Below are positions 36,516 through 46,894 of a stretch of 64,000 nt of DNA, one piece after another. The notes below the pieces were generated by a model, which did no database searches, was not told where the DNA came from, and saw only the letters and a program-made list of their open reading frames with translations. A program made the translations under genes and the position numbers. Source of the DNA: Rhodothermales bacterium (lineage in GTDB: Bacteria > Bacteroidota > Rhodothermia > Rhodothermales > JAHQVL01); contig JAWKNW010000004.1 in assembly GCA_041391505.1 (NCBI GenBank), positions 62,001-126,000 of the forward strand, given 5' to 3'. Positions within the stretch are counted from its first letter, which is position 1, and each line of letters opens with the position of its first letter.

Positions 36516-36782
36516 ATGAAAGAGATCTGCGTACACTTGCCCGCGCTCGAACCCGAGCAAACCGTCGAAGTCGAAGTTCGCGTCGATGGGAAACGCCATA
36601 TCATGCACTACCGTGTCGAGGCCTTCGATTGTACGACGCAGTCCCCCGAGGAGTCGCGCATCGAGCGGCTTCGCCATCAGATTTTGTCGTACGATACCGG
36701 GTGGGAGCTGGTCCAGATCGGCGCCTCCCATGCCCGTGTCATCCCGGTCATGTTTCGCCAGCGCGAGACGCCGGCCGCCTGA
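36516..36782 (+). CDS. Hypothetical 88-residue protein between permease array and second ATPase
   Basis: Starts MKEICVHLPALEPEQTVEVE and contains VDGKRHIMHYRVEAFDC, ERLRHQILSYDTGWELVQIG and HARVIPVMFRQRE. No signal peptide or membrane segment, so probably cytosolic. The predicted fold is mixed beta/alpha: a beta hairpin at 12-36, a helix around 46-60 and beta strands near the end. I recognise no family. It lies 21 bases after permease 10 and 30 bases before the second ATPase, in the same direction, and looks like a true member of the operon. It may be an accessory or regulatory factor for the ATPase; that is a guess from position. GC and codon use match its neighbours. Confidence 0.75.
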   Translation: MKEICVHLPALEPEQTVEVEVRVDGKRHIMHYRVEAFDCTTQSPEESRIERLRHQILSYDTGWELVQIGASHARVIPVMFRQRETPAA

Positions 36783-36812
36783 ACGCTTCCTCTTATCTCA
36801 ACCCCGAATACC

Positions 36813-37493
36813 GTGCTCCAACTCAAAGGCATCACCAAGGCATACCAGCAGGGCTTTACGCGCCACTTCATCCTGCGGAACATCGATCTGGACATCGAGG
36901 AACGCGCGTTCGTCAGCATCATGGGGCCCTCGGGCGCCGGCAAGTCGTCGCTGCTGCACATCATCGGCATGCTCGACGACCCGTCGGAAGGCGCTTACCT
37001 GTTTGACGGCCAGCCGGTGCACGGGATGAACGAGAAACAGCGCACGGCGCTGCATCGCGAGCAGATCGGGTTCGTCTTCCAGGCCTACCACCTCATCGAC
37101 GATCTGACGGTCTACGAAAATCTGGAGACGCCGCTGCTGTACAAGAAGATGAAGGGCGGCGAACGGAAGGCCCGCGTGGCCGAGATGCTGGATCGGTTCA
37201 ACATCGTGGCGAAGAAGGATCTCTTCCCCAATCAGCTCTCGGGGGGCCAGCAACAGCTGGTCGCCATCGCGCGGGCGCTCATCATCGAGCCCCGCCTCAT
37301 CCTGGCGGACGAGCCCACCGGCAACCTGCATTCCAACCAGGCGCAGGAGGTGATGGAGACGCTCAAGGCCCTGAACGACGAAGGGGTCACCATCATCCAG
37401 GTGACGCACAACGAGCAGCTCGCCGGCTACGGCACCCGGGTCGTCGAACTGGTGGACGGCCGGATCGAACGAGACTACGCGCCGGCGTCGTGA
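36813..37493 (+). CDS. MacB/LolD-type ABC transporter ATP-binding protein (second)
   Basis: 226 residues starting at GTG 36813 (translated MLQLKGITKAYQQG). It has Walker A (GPSGAGKSS), the Q-loop region (GFVFQAYHLIDDLTVYENLE), Walker B (LILADEPT) and the H-loop (VTHNE). Two positions differ from the first ATPase: the signature reads LSGGQQQLVAIARA (Leu for the usual Arg) and the D-loop is GNLHSN (His for Asp). Catalytic Glu and Lys are present, so it is probably active, perhaps with different kinetics or permease preference. It ends the rightward cluster; the convergent aconitase gene follows. Confidence 0.93.
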   Translation: MLQLKGITKAYQQGFTRHFILRNIDLDIEERAFVSIMGPSGAGKSSLLHIIGMLDDPSEGAYLFDGQPVHGMNEKQRTALHREQIGFVFQAYHLIDDLTVYENLETPLLYKKMKGGERKARVAEMLDRFNIVAKKDLFPNQLSGGQQQLVAIARALIIEPRLILADEPTGNLHSNQAQEVMETLKALNDEGVTIIQVTHNEQLAGYGTRVVELVDGRIERDYAPAS

Positions 37494-37500
37494 TGACATC

Positions 37501-37582
37501 GGTCATTGGTCACTGGACATCGGTCACTGGACCTCGGTCAGGGGTGATTAGAGGGTGCTCCAATGACCAATGACCAGTGACC
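37501..37582. repeat. Heptamer-type repeat/inverted repeat between convergent genes
   Basis: Multiple copies of GGTCA(T/C)TGG and its complement fill the gap between the second ATPase and aconitase: GGTCATTGGTCACTGG at 37501-37516, GGTCACTGG at 37522-37530, and the complementary CAATGACCAATGACCAGTG at 37561-37579. The arms could fold into a long hairpin acting as a two-way transcription stop. Similar TGGTCAT heptamer repeats occur in the intergenic DNA of many bacteria. Confidence 0.6.
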
Positions 37583-37586
37583 CTCC

Positions 37587-40322
<2,736 letters not shown>

Positions 40323-40480
40323 AGTCTGGGCTGTCGAAAGATGGCGGTCGAGAAGGGCTACTGATACCGGAGGGTAGGGGAATTGTTCGATAATTGCGCG
40401 TTCTTCGCAGGGAATTTAGACCCTTCGGGGATTCAAGATCCAAAGGGTCTGGTTTCAGCAGGCTCTGGACTGTCAAACGG

Positions 40481-40804
40481 TCACGACATCCCGAGCTGAA
40501 TCCGAATGGCCCGTTCAATGGCCTGCAAATCACCCGGGGAGATCGTTCCTATCCGACTCATGAAGCGCAGCTTGCTGACGGTTGCCAGTTGATCTGCCAG
40601 GGCCTTCCCTGTGCGATCACCGACCCGTACATAGGCTTCGCTCGGGTACAGGCGATCGGCGTTTGATGTGATCGGCACCACCTGGACCCGATTCAGGTGT
40701 CTGTTCGATGCATCGTTGCTGACGATGACAGCGGGTCGTTTTTTCTGAATTTCACCTCCAACGGATGGGTCGAAGTTCACCCACCACACTTCACCACGTT
40801 TCAT
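40481..40804 (-). CDS. MazF/PemK-family mRNA interferase toxin
   Basis: 107 residues. The motif pattern is typical: MKRGEVWWVNFDP at the N-terminus, KKRPAVIVSND, VQVVPITS, and KALADQLATVSKLRF with the following helix. The family cleaves mRNA at short sequences in the cytosol and arrests growth. It overlaps the end of the upstream antitoxin gene by 14 bases, the usual coupling for such pairs. It lies 158 bases downstream of the acnA start in map terms; that gap holds only an AT-richer stretch that may contain the acnA promoter. Confident in the family; the target sequence is unknown. Confidence 0.93.
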   Translation of the reverse strand: MKRGEVWWVNFDPSVGGEIQKKRPAVIVSNDASNRHLNRVQVVPITSNADRLYPSEAYVRVGDRTGKALADQLATVSKLRFMSRIGTISPGDLQAIERAIRIQLGMS

Positions 40805-41021
40805 CGGCAGCGTCGGCTATGTGGGCCTCTGACCAGTCCAGGGCTTCTCGCTCCCGGGATTCGTCTGCAGCCATTTCGGCGTAGGCCGCATCGAGTTCAT
40901 CCTGGATGACATGCGGACGCAACAGGCGTTCGATGAACTGACTGATATTGCCTGCGCCGACGATGCGGTACAAGCCTTCGTAGACGCTTTCGTCGATCGT
41001 GATGGTCAGTTTCTTTTGCAT
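40791..41021 (-). CDS. Antitoxin of the MazEF-type pair (ribbon-helix-helix-like)
   Basis: 76 residues: MQKKLTITIDESVYEGLYRI at the N-terminus looks like a ribbon-helix-helix DNA-binding element (beta strand KKLTITID, then a helix), followed by NISQFIERLLRPHV. An acidic C-terminal tail (AEMAADESREREALDWSEAH) would wrap the toxin. It is the first gene of the leftward pair and overlaps the toxin gene, so the two are translated together. By analogy it neutralises the toxin and represses the operon. It is CopG/RHH-like rather than an AbrB-type MazE, a mix that is common in these modules. Confidence 0.85.
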   Translation of the reverse strand: MQKKLTITIDESVYEGLYRIVGAGNISQFIERLLRPHVIQDELDAAYAEMAADESREREALDWSEAHIADAADETW

Positions 41022-41137
41022 GACGGTACGGATTACACGTGTTGCGCACGTGTGAATTACGAGGTGGTATCGGGGCTGTTCCGCTAAAACGAACCTTTCA
41101 TGTTCCGATCATCTGCATGTACCTGCATTCGGACTCG

Positions 41138-41641
41138 TTACGGCACCCTGACGATCAGCCGGCGCGCGGTCAGCGCCTCGCCACGGAGCCTCACCGCGTA
41201 CAGGCCGGCCGGCAACGCGTTGCCATCGATGATGAACCGATGCTCGCCGGCGGGCAGGAAGCCCTGGTGCAGCGAAGCGACGTGCCGGCCCAGTACATCG
41301 TGTAGGTCGTTGAACGCAAGCGACCAGTCGCCTCCCGCGTTGTGCGCCCAGGAGAGGGCTCCGGTCGGCGTGTAACGCGCCACGAATAGGTCGGTGGTGC
41401 CCCGCGTGATGAAGTTCGGTTGTCCATCGCCATCCAGATCGATCGCGCCGGTCGCCATGCCGGCGACGATCAGGTTGCCGTCACGGTCGATCGCCGTGTC
41501 GAGGATGCGGGGGAAATCGTACGACGCGCTGTCGAGGTTGACGAGCGCCACCGCCCAGTCAGGTCGGGGTTGTGCGCTGAGCGGGCAGGCATATCCCAGG
41601 CATACCATCAGCCCGACGAGCGGTATGGCAATACCTTTCAT
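41138..41641 (-). pseudogene. Shortened secreted protein: signal peptide, one SBBP-type repeat and T9SS C-terminal domain
   Basis: 167 residues from ATG at 41639-41641 (MKGIAIPLVGLMVCLGYACP), an apparent signal peptide ending near LSAQP. Next comes a single SBBP-like propeller repeat (ILDTAIDRDGNLIVAG, then TDLFVARYTPTGALSWAHNA). After only a few residues there is the second half of a T9SS sorting domain (DVLGRHVASLHQGFLPAGEH through PAGLYAVRLRGEALTARRL). Full-length relatives carry many propeller repeats and a complete sorting domain beginning with NPxxP-type strands; here both are cut and joined in frame. It looks like an internal-deletion remnant, although it may still be expressed and exported. 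Confidence 0.6.
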
Positions 41642-41769
41642 GGTTGGTGCGCGGACTGCAGGTATGCGAGGCGAGCAGAGGGGTACTAACAACTCGTTGC
41701 GACTGGTGTATTCGCGGATATCGCCTCCCCGGAACCGGGCGCGGGACCCCTCGGTTTCAGGGGCACGAC

Positions 41770-41843
<74 letters not shown>

Positions 41844-41850
41844 ACCCAAG

Positions 41851-41890
41851 AAAGACCTGGCTCGGGCCATCCGATCCGGGTCTTTTTGTT
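41851..41890 (+). terminator. Rho-independent terminator of the tRNA-Ala gene
   Basis: AAAGACC (41851-41857) pairs with GGTCTTT (41879-41885); the stem runs directly into a T-rich tract (TTTTTGTTTT). It begins 9 bases after the tRNA. Confidence 0.75.
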
Positions 41891-41974
41891 TTCCCCCTTG
41901 CGCAGGAACCCGGATGGACGGGTTAGGCGTTTTGGGAAAACGCTTTGTCTGTCTCCGTTTTCTTCGTTCGATCC

Positions 41975-42811
41975 ATGCGTGCGGTCGCGCTGTTTGTATT
42001 GCTCCTGATGGCCGGCTGCCAGTCGCCCGCAGGGCTCTCCGCCGAGGAGCTGAGCGCCCGTGGGCGAGCGCTCTATGACAGTGGACACCCGCTGCGCGCC
42101 GCGGATTATTTTGAGCGGGCAGCGCGCATGGGCGATGCGCCGGCCATGCAGTATCTGGCCTCGTATTACGAGAACGGCGTCCAGCTCCGAAACCGCCGGC
42201 ACTGGTTCGCCCGCTGGATGCGCGACTGGACCCGGGACCCGGACAAGGCGCGGTACTGGTCCGACCGCCTCGTCGCTACCCTCCGCGAACGGGCCGACCG
42301 GGGCGACGCGGACGCCATGGCCGTGCTCGCCATCAGCTATCGATCGGAGTACCGCGTCGCCGGCCTGACCGGGGCGGACGCCGACACCACCCAGTTCGCC
42401 TTCTGGGCCGAACGCGCGGCCCGGGCAGGCTCGATCGTCGGCAAGCGGCTGTACGGGAATCACCTCGCCGCGATGGGGCGGCAGGACGAAGCCGCCGCCC
42501 TCTGGCTCGAAGCCGGCGAGGCCGGCGACCCGTTCTCGCTCTTGCGATGGTCCTCCGTCGTGTTGCGGGATGAGGAGGTGGATTTGAGGCGATATTACGA
42601 AGTGGTCAGAACCATGCTGGAACGTCACCCGGAGACCGTGGCGGTGTGGATGAATGGCCATCTCAGCGGACTGGAGCGCGGCGCGGACCAGCGCATTGCC
42701 CTTTCGATGCGGCACCTGGCCTATATCGATTCCCTGGGGATACGGGAAGACCTGCGCAACCTGCCGCCGGCCCCCGCCGATCTCGGCAAGTGGTACTTCC
42801 CGCTCAGATGA
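41975..42811 (+). CDS. Sel1/TPR-repeat lipoprotein
   Basis: 278 residues from ATG 41975 (MRAVALFVLLLMAGCQSPAG). A TTG start 30 bases upstream is possible, but this one gives a proper lipoprotein signal with lipobox LMAGC (Cys15). The mature part has Sel1-like helical repeats: GRALYDSGHPLRAADYFERA, RMGDAPAMQYLASYYENG, ERADRGDADAMAVLAISY and AGEAGDPFSLLRW. Such proteins are protein-interaction scaffolds anchored to a membrane leaflet; no catalytic residues are visible. It is followed after 28 bases by the convergent dipeptidase gene. Lipidation is well supported; the partner is unknown. Confidence 0.82.
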   Translation: MRAVALFVLLLMAGCQSPAGLSAEELSARGRALYDSGHPLRAADYFERAARMGDAPAMQYLASYYENGVQLRNRRHWFARWMRDWTRDPDKARYWSDRLVATLRERADRGDADAMAVLAISYRSEYRVAGLTGADADTTQFAFWAERAARAGSIVGKRLYGNHLAAMGRQDEAAALWLEAGEAGDPFSLLRWSSVVLRDEEVDLRRYYEVVRTMLERHPETVAVWMNGHLSGLERGADQRIALSMRHLAYIDSLGIREDLRNLPPAPADLGKWYFPLR

Positions 42812-42839
42812 GCCGACGCATCGATCCGGGGCTGAGCGT

Positions 42840-43904
42840 TTAACCGTGCCAGGTTGCCTCTAACACACGGATCCAGTTCGTGTAGCCGATCTTCTGCAGG
42901 TCGTCGGGCCCGAAACCGTTCGCCGCCAGCGTATCCATGAGCCGGGGCAAGCCGGCCACGTCGCCCAGCTCGGCCGGCATGGTCGCCCCGTCGAAATCGG
43001 ACCCCAGCGCCACGTGTTCGATGCCCATCCGATCCGCCATATAGACCGCGTGATCGGCGATGCGCTGGAGCGGCGTATCGGCCTCCTGCCGACCGTCCTC
43101 CCGCAGGAAGCCGACGTGAAAGTTGACGCCGACTACCCCGCCCGAGGCGCGGATGGCGTCGAGCTGACGATCAGTAAGATTGCGCGGCGAGGCGCATAGC
43201 GCGTGCGCGCCGGAGTGCGTGGCGATGAGGGGATGTGCGGACCGGTCGGCCACGTCCCAGAAACCCTTTTCGTTGAGATGGCTGAGGTCGATCAACACGC
43301 CGAGGTCGTTACAGGCGCGCACGAGCGCCTTGCCGGCCTCGGTCAGGCCCGGCCCGGTATCCGGCGTGCCGGGGAAGGCGAAGGGCACGCCATGACCGAA
43401 CGCGTTAGGCCGGCTCCAGACGGGGCCGAGGGAGCGTAAGCCGGCTTCGTAGAACACGTACAGCGCATCCAGGCCCGGGTCGATGGCCTCGACGCCCTCG
43501 ATGTGCATGATAGCCGCCATCACGCCGTCGGCGATGCACTGGCGGAGCGACGCGACGTCGTGCACGACACGCACGCGGCCGGCGGATTGCGACGCGATGC
43601 GGAGCAGCAGGGCCATCATGCCCAGCGTCAGCTCGCGCGCGCGTTCCTGGGAGACGGGCGTTTGCAGGGCCTCGACGTAGGCCGCGAGGGCCTCGGGGGA
43701 GGCGTCTGCCGCGGGTTTTTTGGGGGGATCGGCCTGGGGGGTGAACATGGCGAAAAAACCGCCGGCGAAGCCTCCCTCCAGCGCCCGGGGCAGGTCGATG
43801 TGGCCGATGTCGCTCCGCTCGAAAAACGATCGCCCCTGTCCGCGCTCGGGGACATAGAGGTTGAGCAGGGTGTCGTTGTGTCCGTCGAAGATCGGGTAGC
43901 GCAT
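42840..43904 (-). CDS. M19-family (renal-type) membrane dipeptidase homologue
   Basis: 354 residues. It is a zinc-dependent amidohydrolase-fold dipeptidase. Visible motifs are the N-terminal metal pair FDGHNDTL, the bridging Glu in HIEGVEAI, SLGPVWSRPNAFG (the classic SLTWxxxN region), IDLSHLNEKGFWDV and ATHSGAHALCASPRNLTD with metal His residues, and GSDFDG near the C-terminus. No signal peptide, so it would act in the cytosol on short peptides. It ends the leftward group that includes two secreted toroid proteins; the gap to the next gene is 39 bases, so they may be co-transcribed. The family is certain; substrate preference is not readable. Confidence 0.95.
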   Translation of the reverse strand: MRYPIFDGHNDTLLNLYVPERGQGRSFFERSDIGHIDLPRALEGGFAGGFFAMFTPQADPPKKPAADASPEALAAYVEALQTPVSQERARELTLGMMALLLRIASQSAGRVRVVHDVASLRQCIADGVMAAIMHIEGVEAIDPGLDALYVFYEAGLRSLGPVWSRPNAFGHGVPFAFPGTPDTGPGLTEAGKALVRACNDLGVLIDLSHLNEKGFWDVADRSAHPLIATHSGAHALCASPRNLTDRQLDAIRASGGVVGVNFHVGFLREDGRQEADTPLQRIADHAVYMADRMGIEHVALGSDFDGATMPAELGDVAGLPRLMDTLAANGFGPDDLQKIGYTNWIRVLEATWHG

Positions 43905-43943
43905 GATGCGAGAGGTTGAGACGCGTCGGGACGCCGGGCGCGC

Positions 43944-45053
43944 TCAGTGCACAAGGGCGCCGAGCGCCACGAGGGCGAAGGCGGTCGCCAGAAGCGGGTC
44001 GTCTTCCTTGTTGGGCGCGCCGGCCGGATTGGCGAACGAACCGTCGGGGCGCACGCGGGTTTCGAGGAGCGACACGATCTCGCCGCGCCATCCCGTGTCC
44101 GGCCAGTCGAGCGCGCGATAGACTTCGGCGCGGACCATCAGGTGGTAGAAGAAGATGGCCTCGTCCCAGCCGGCGGCCTGTCCGGCAGGGATGCCCTCCG
44201 GATAATCGAGCCGCGGGTGATCCCGCAGCCAGGCCACAGCGTCGCGCACACGGGCATCGGAGGGAGGGACGCCGGCAGCCAGCAGGGCCAGCAGGCCGTC
44301 GCACGTGGTGGTGGCATAACTCGCATAAATGGGGACGCCCCCGGCATCCGGTTCGAAACCGCCCTTGTTGGCGAAGACGGCCAGTGGGGCATAGTGGAAT
44401 CCGCCATCGTAGCCGGCGGCGTCGCGCTTTTGCAATCGTCCGAGGAAGGTCGCAGCCCGGGCGTAGACGAGGCTGTCCGTCACCCCCGCCTCGCGCAGCG
44501 CCTGCAGGACGCGCCGCGTATGGGAGAGGTCCACATGCCCGACTCCACCCGACGGCAGCCCGACCTCTCCGAACCCCCACGCCCCGTAGGCGGGATGCTC
44601 CGGGAAGATGCCGCGCGGTTCGGTGAAGTGCTGGCCGAGCAGGTAGCGCGCGATGCGGCCGGCATCGCCCGCCGTCGCGTCGTCGCGCGCGAGCACCCTC
44701 AGCGCAAAGGCCGAGGCGTAGTTCGGGTATTCGAGTACGATCGGATGGAGGCGTCCCACCGCGCCGGCGCTGTCGATGTGTGCGCGAATGAACGCCACCG
44801 CGCGCGCGGCATCGCTATCCCGGGCGGCGGGGGACGTCGTGAGCAGCGCGTGCAGGATGAAGGGCGTCCAGGCCTGCCCACCCCGCACGATGCCGTGCGT
44901 CTCGCTGTGCCATCCGCCGTCGCCGGCCTGTTGCGCCCACAGGTACGCGCTCGCCCCGGCAAGCAGCCCTTCGGCCCGTTCCCGAACCGAAGGCTGCCCG
45001 CAGGATGCGACGAGGAGGCAAAGGGGGATGAGGAAGAGGTTTTTCCGGGTCAT
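43944..45053 (-). CDS. Lipoprotein with prenyltransferase/squalene-oxidase-type alpha-toroid repeats
   Basis: 369 residues: MTRKNLFLIPLCLLVASCGQ, with lipobox VASC (Cys18), followed by repeats of the alpha/alpha-toroid type (AQQAGDGGWHSETHGIVRGG; LQKRDAAGYDGGFHYAPLAV; RPDGSFANPAGAPNKEDDP). The terpene-cyclase catalytic motif (DxDD) is not visible, so a non-enzymatic or unknown role is more likely. The start codon lies inside the first copy of a 19-base tandem repeat (six copies), so the 5' leader is made of repeats. It shares fold and orientation with the next protein upstream (45301-46584), and both are exported, probably acting in the same process. Confidence 0.75.
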   Translation of the reverse strand: MTRKNLFLIPLCLLVASCGQPSVRERAEGLLAGASAYLWAQQAGDGGWHSETHGIVRGGQAWTPFILHALLTTSPAARDSDAARAVAFIRAHIDSAGAVGRLHPIVLEYPNYASAFALRVLARDDATAGDAGRIARYLLGQHFTEPRGIFPEHPAYGAWGFGEVGLPSGGVGHVDLSHTRRVLQALREAGVTDSLVYARAATFLGRLQKRDAAGYDGGFHYAPLAVFANKGGFEPDAGGVPIYASYATTTCDGLLALLAAGVPPSDARVRDAVAWLRDHPRLDYPEGIPAGQAAGWDEAIFFYHLMVRAEVYRALDWPDTGWRGEIVSLLETRVRPDGSFANPAGAPNKEDDPLLATAFALVALGALVH

Positions 45054-45175
45054 GAATGCTGGGCAAGGTCATGAATGCTGGGCAAGGTCATGAATGCTGG
45101 GCAAGGTCATGAATGCTGGGCAAGGTCATGAATGCTGGGCAAGGTCATGAATGCTGGGCAAGGTCATGTATGCTT
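45051..45175. repeat. 19-base direct tandem repeat, six copies plus a partial
   Basis: Unit CATGAATGCTGGGCAAGGT, beginning at 45051, 45070, 45089, 45108, 45127 and 45146; a diverged partial copy starts at 45165. The copies are identical. On the minus strand every unit supplies an ATG; the first (45051-45053) is the start codon of the toroid lipoprotein gene. Identical adjacent copies imply recent slippage. Confidence 0.95.
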
Positions 45176-45202
45176 CATAGGATACTTAACCCTTTCCTGA
45201 CA

Positions 45203-45295
45203 GCAGCCGCAGGCAGCTCATGCCCGCGAAGCACTCATGTCCGCAGCCGCAGGCAGCTCATGGCCGCGAAGCACTCATGTCCGCAGCCGCAGGCA
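45203..45295. repeat. 40-base tandem repeat, two copies plus a partial
   Basis: The period is 40 bases (45203, 45243, 45283), each copy beginning GCAGCCGCAGGCA. The two full copies differ by one base (CCC versus GCC after CTCATG). It lies just downstream of the toroid gene at 45301 and upstream of the 19-base array, in the gap between the two genes. Confidence 0.9.
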
Positions 45296-45300
45296 ATCCC

Positions 45301-46584
45301 TCAGCTCTTCCTCGTCGACGCACCATCCCGGTCCGCCGTCATCGTCATGATCACCGCGGCGGTGCAGAAGACGGGGCTCGTGATGCAATGGTGACCGGAC
45401 CAGCTGCCGTCGCCGTTCTGGATGGCGGAGAGGCGCTCGTTCATTTTTTCGTACCAGGCGCTCCAGTCTTCGCCGCCGGCGTGCGCGAGCGACTCGCTCG
45501 TCATCATGTAGCTCAGAAATTCCTCCCCGCCGTTGTTGCCGAAGCCCTGGAGCACCGCGTCGTCGTTGAGCATGGTCCGGGTCGCCTCGTTCTGGCGGAA
45601 GGATTCCTCGAGGCGCTCGGCCTCGTCGGCGGCATAACCCAGGGATTGCAGCGCCTGGGCCGTGGGCTCGGCGCTCGGGGCGAGTTCGCCGCGTGATTTT
45701 GCGCCGGCGATGGCATCCCGGACTTGCTGCGCTTCTTTGGCCGTAGCGCGCTGGTTGCTGGCGATCGAGTACAGCGATACGCCGGCCGCGCTCTCCGTGC
45801 GCACCTCACCCGTCGCTGCGTCGACGTTGCTCCGCTGGTACCGCCGCGATTTTTCGAGCGCGTCCTTGTCGACGGCCACGCCGGCCTCGTCAGCCATCTC
45901 GAACGCATTGTTCGCCATGGCCGATTGGAGCACGGCCGCCCAGCCGCCCCGGTCGTTCCAGCTGCCGTCGGCGCTTTGCGTGGCGGCGAGCTTGTTCAGG
46001 CAGACGCCCAGAGCCTGCTGCACGCGGCCGGCAAGCGCCTCGTCATCGGCCAGGTAGGGGAGCGCCCGCGTGAAGAACTGCGCCGTCATCGAGACGTCGA
46101 TGTTCTGCCCCAGCTTGATTTGCGGCTGCGTGCCGGTCAGGTCGGTTATGTTGGCCGTCCCGGGCAGCTGCGATTCCACCTGATCGACGAGAAAGACCAG
46201 CGCGCGCCTGAGTTGATCGCGGTAGGGGCCCGACGCCGGCGTGCTGCCCGTGCGCAGCAGGGCCATAGCCGCAAACGCCGTGGTGGCGGGGTCGGCGGCG
46301 ACGGCTTTCGGGTCGCGGATGTCCTGGTGAGCGTGCGTTCCGGCGCCCCATCCGCCGCTTTCGAGCTGCGCGGCGGCGAGCCAGTCGAGCCCGCGATGGA
46401 TGAACGCCGGGATGGGACGGGGCTCGCCGTCGATAGTCGGCGGGAGCGGGGGAGGTGTTGGGAGGTTGATCGGATGGATCGGCGGAGGGGGCGGCGGTAC
46501 CGGGGTCGAGGTCGGTGTTGCGAAAAACCAGAGGGCGAGGCCGGCGAGGCCCAGGCTCGCGGTCGTGAGCAGGCGCGTAAACAT
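45301..46584 (-). CDS. Secreted/anchored alpha-toroid repeat protein with proline-rich linker
   Basis: 427 residues. An N-terminal hydrophobic segment (MFTRLLTTASLGLAGLALWF) is followed by a proline-rich linker (about 28-55) and then prenyltransferase/squalene-oxidase-like repeats (LDWLAAAQLESGGWGAGTHA; LAATQSADGSWNDRGGW; LSAIQNGDGSWSGHHCITSP). It lacks a visible catalytic DxDD. The linker would hold the toroid in the periplasm away from the membrane anchor. The C-terminal repeat carries HHCITSPVFCTAAVIM. It is the first gene of the leftward group; the second toroid protein and the dipeptidase follow. Not close in sequence to the 43944 gene beyond the repeat pattern. Confidence 0.75.
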   Translation of the reverse strand: MFTRLLTTASLGLAGLALWFFATPTSTPVPPPPPPIHPINLPTPPPLPPTIDGEPRPIPAFIHRGLDWLAAAQLESGGWGAGTHAHQDIRDPKAVAADPATTAFAAMALLRTGSTPASGPYRDQLRRALVFLVDQVESQLPGTANITDLTGTQPQIKLGQNIDVSMTAQFFTRALPYLADDEALAGRVQQALGVCLNKLAATQSADGSWNDRGGWAAVLQSAMANNAFEMADEAGVAVDKDALEKSRRYQRSNVDAATGEVRTESAAGVSLYSIASNQRATAKEAQQVRDAIAGAKSRGELAPSAEPTAQALQSLGYAADEAERLEESFRQNEATRTMLNDDAVLQGFGNNGGEEFLSYMMTSESLAHAGGEDWSAWYEKMNERLSAIQNGDGSWSGHHCITSPVFCTAAVIMTMTADRDGASTRKS

Positions 46585-46894
46585 GGCGATGTCCAGGTAT
46601 GGGTTAAGAAAGAAGGGAGCGAGGGGGAGGTGCCGTGTTTCCGGAATGGCTATGGAATCAACGACCTGCCTTCATCAAATATTGTGCATCCATGGGCCCG
46701 GAACGATTCGCAGGGGATTCGGGTTGGGATGAACAACGCATATCAGACGGCGCGCCAACACCTTCTTCCTTTCGCGCCGACCGGAAATCATCCAACCATT
46801 CTATCTAGCATCGGCGCACATGCGCCGGCCGTCCACCAACCGGGTGCACGCCGTGGCCCATAAGGCCGCTCCCCTTTGTATTCCGACGGAACCC
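46585..46894. other. 310-base divergent intergenic region, no gene seen
   Basis: It lies between the starts of the toroid gene (minus) and the small outer-membrane protein (plus), so it must hold promoters for both. I see no clear sigma-70 or Bacteroidota-type (TTTG...TAnnTTTG) boxes. One near-palindrome, CGGCGCA-CA-TGCGCCG at 46812-46827, could be an operator; its two-base centre is too short for an RNA loop. Confidence 0.4.

Noticed and set aside
45051..45295. Possible CRISPR array
   Set aside because: Units are directly adjacent with no unique spacers, and no cas genes are present; these are simple tandem repeats.
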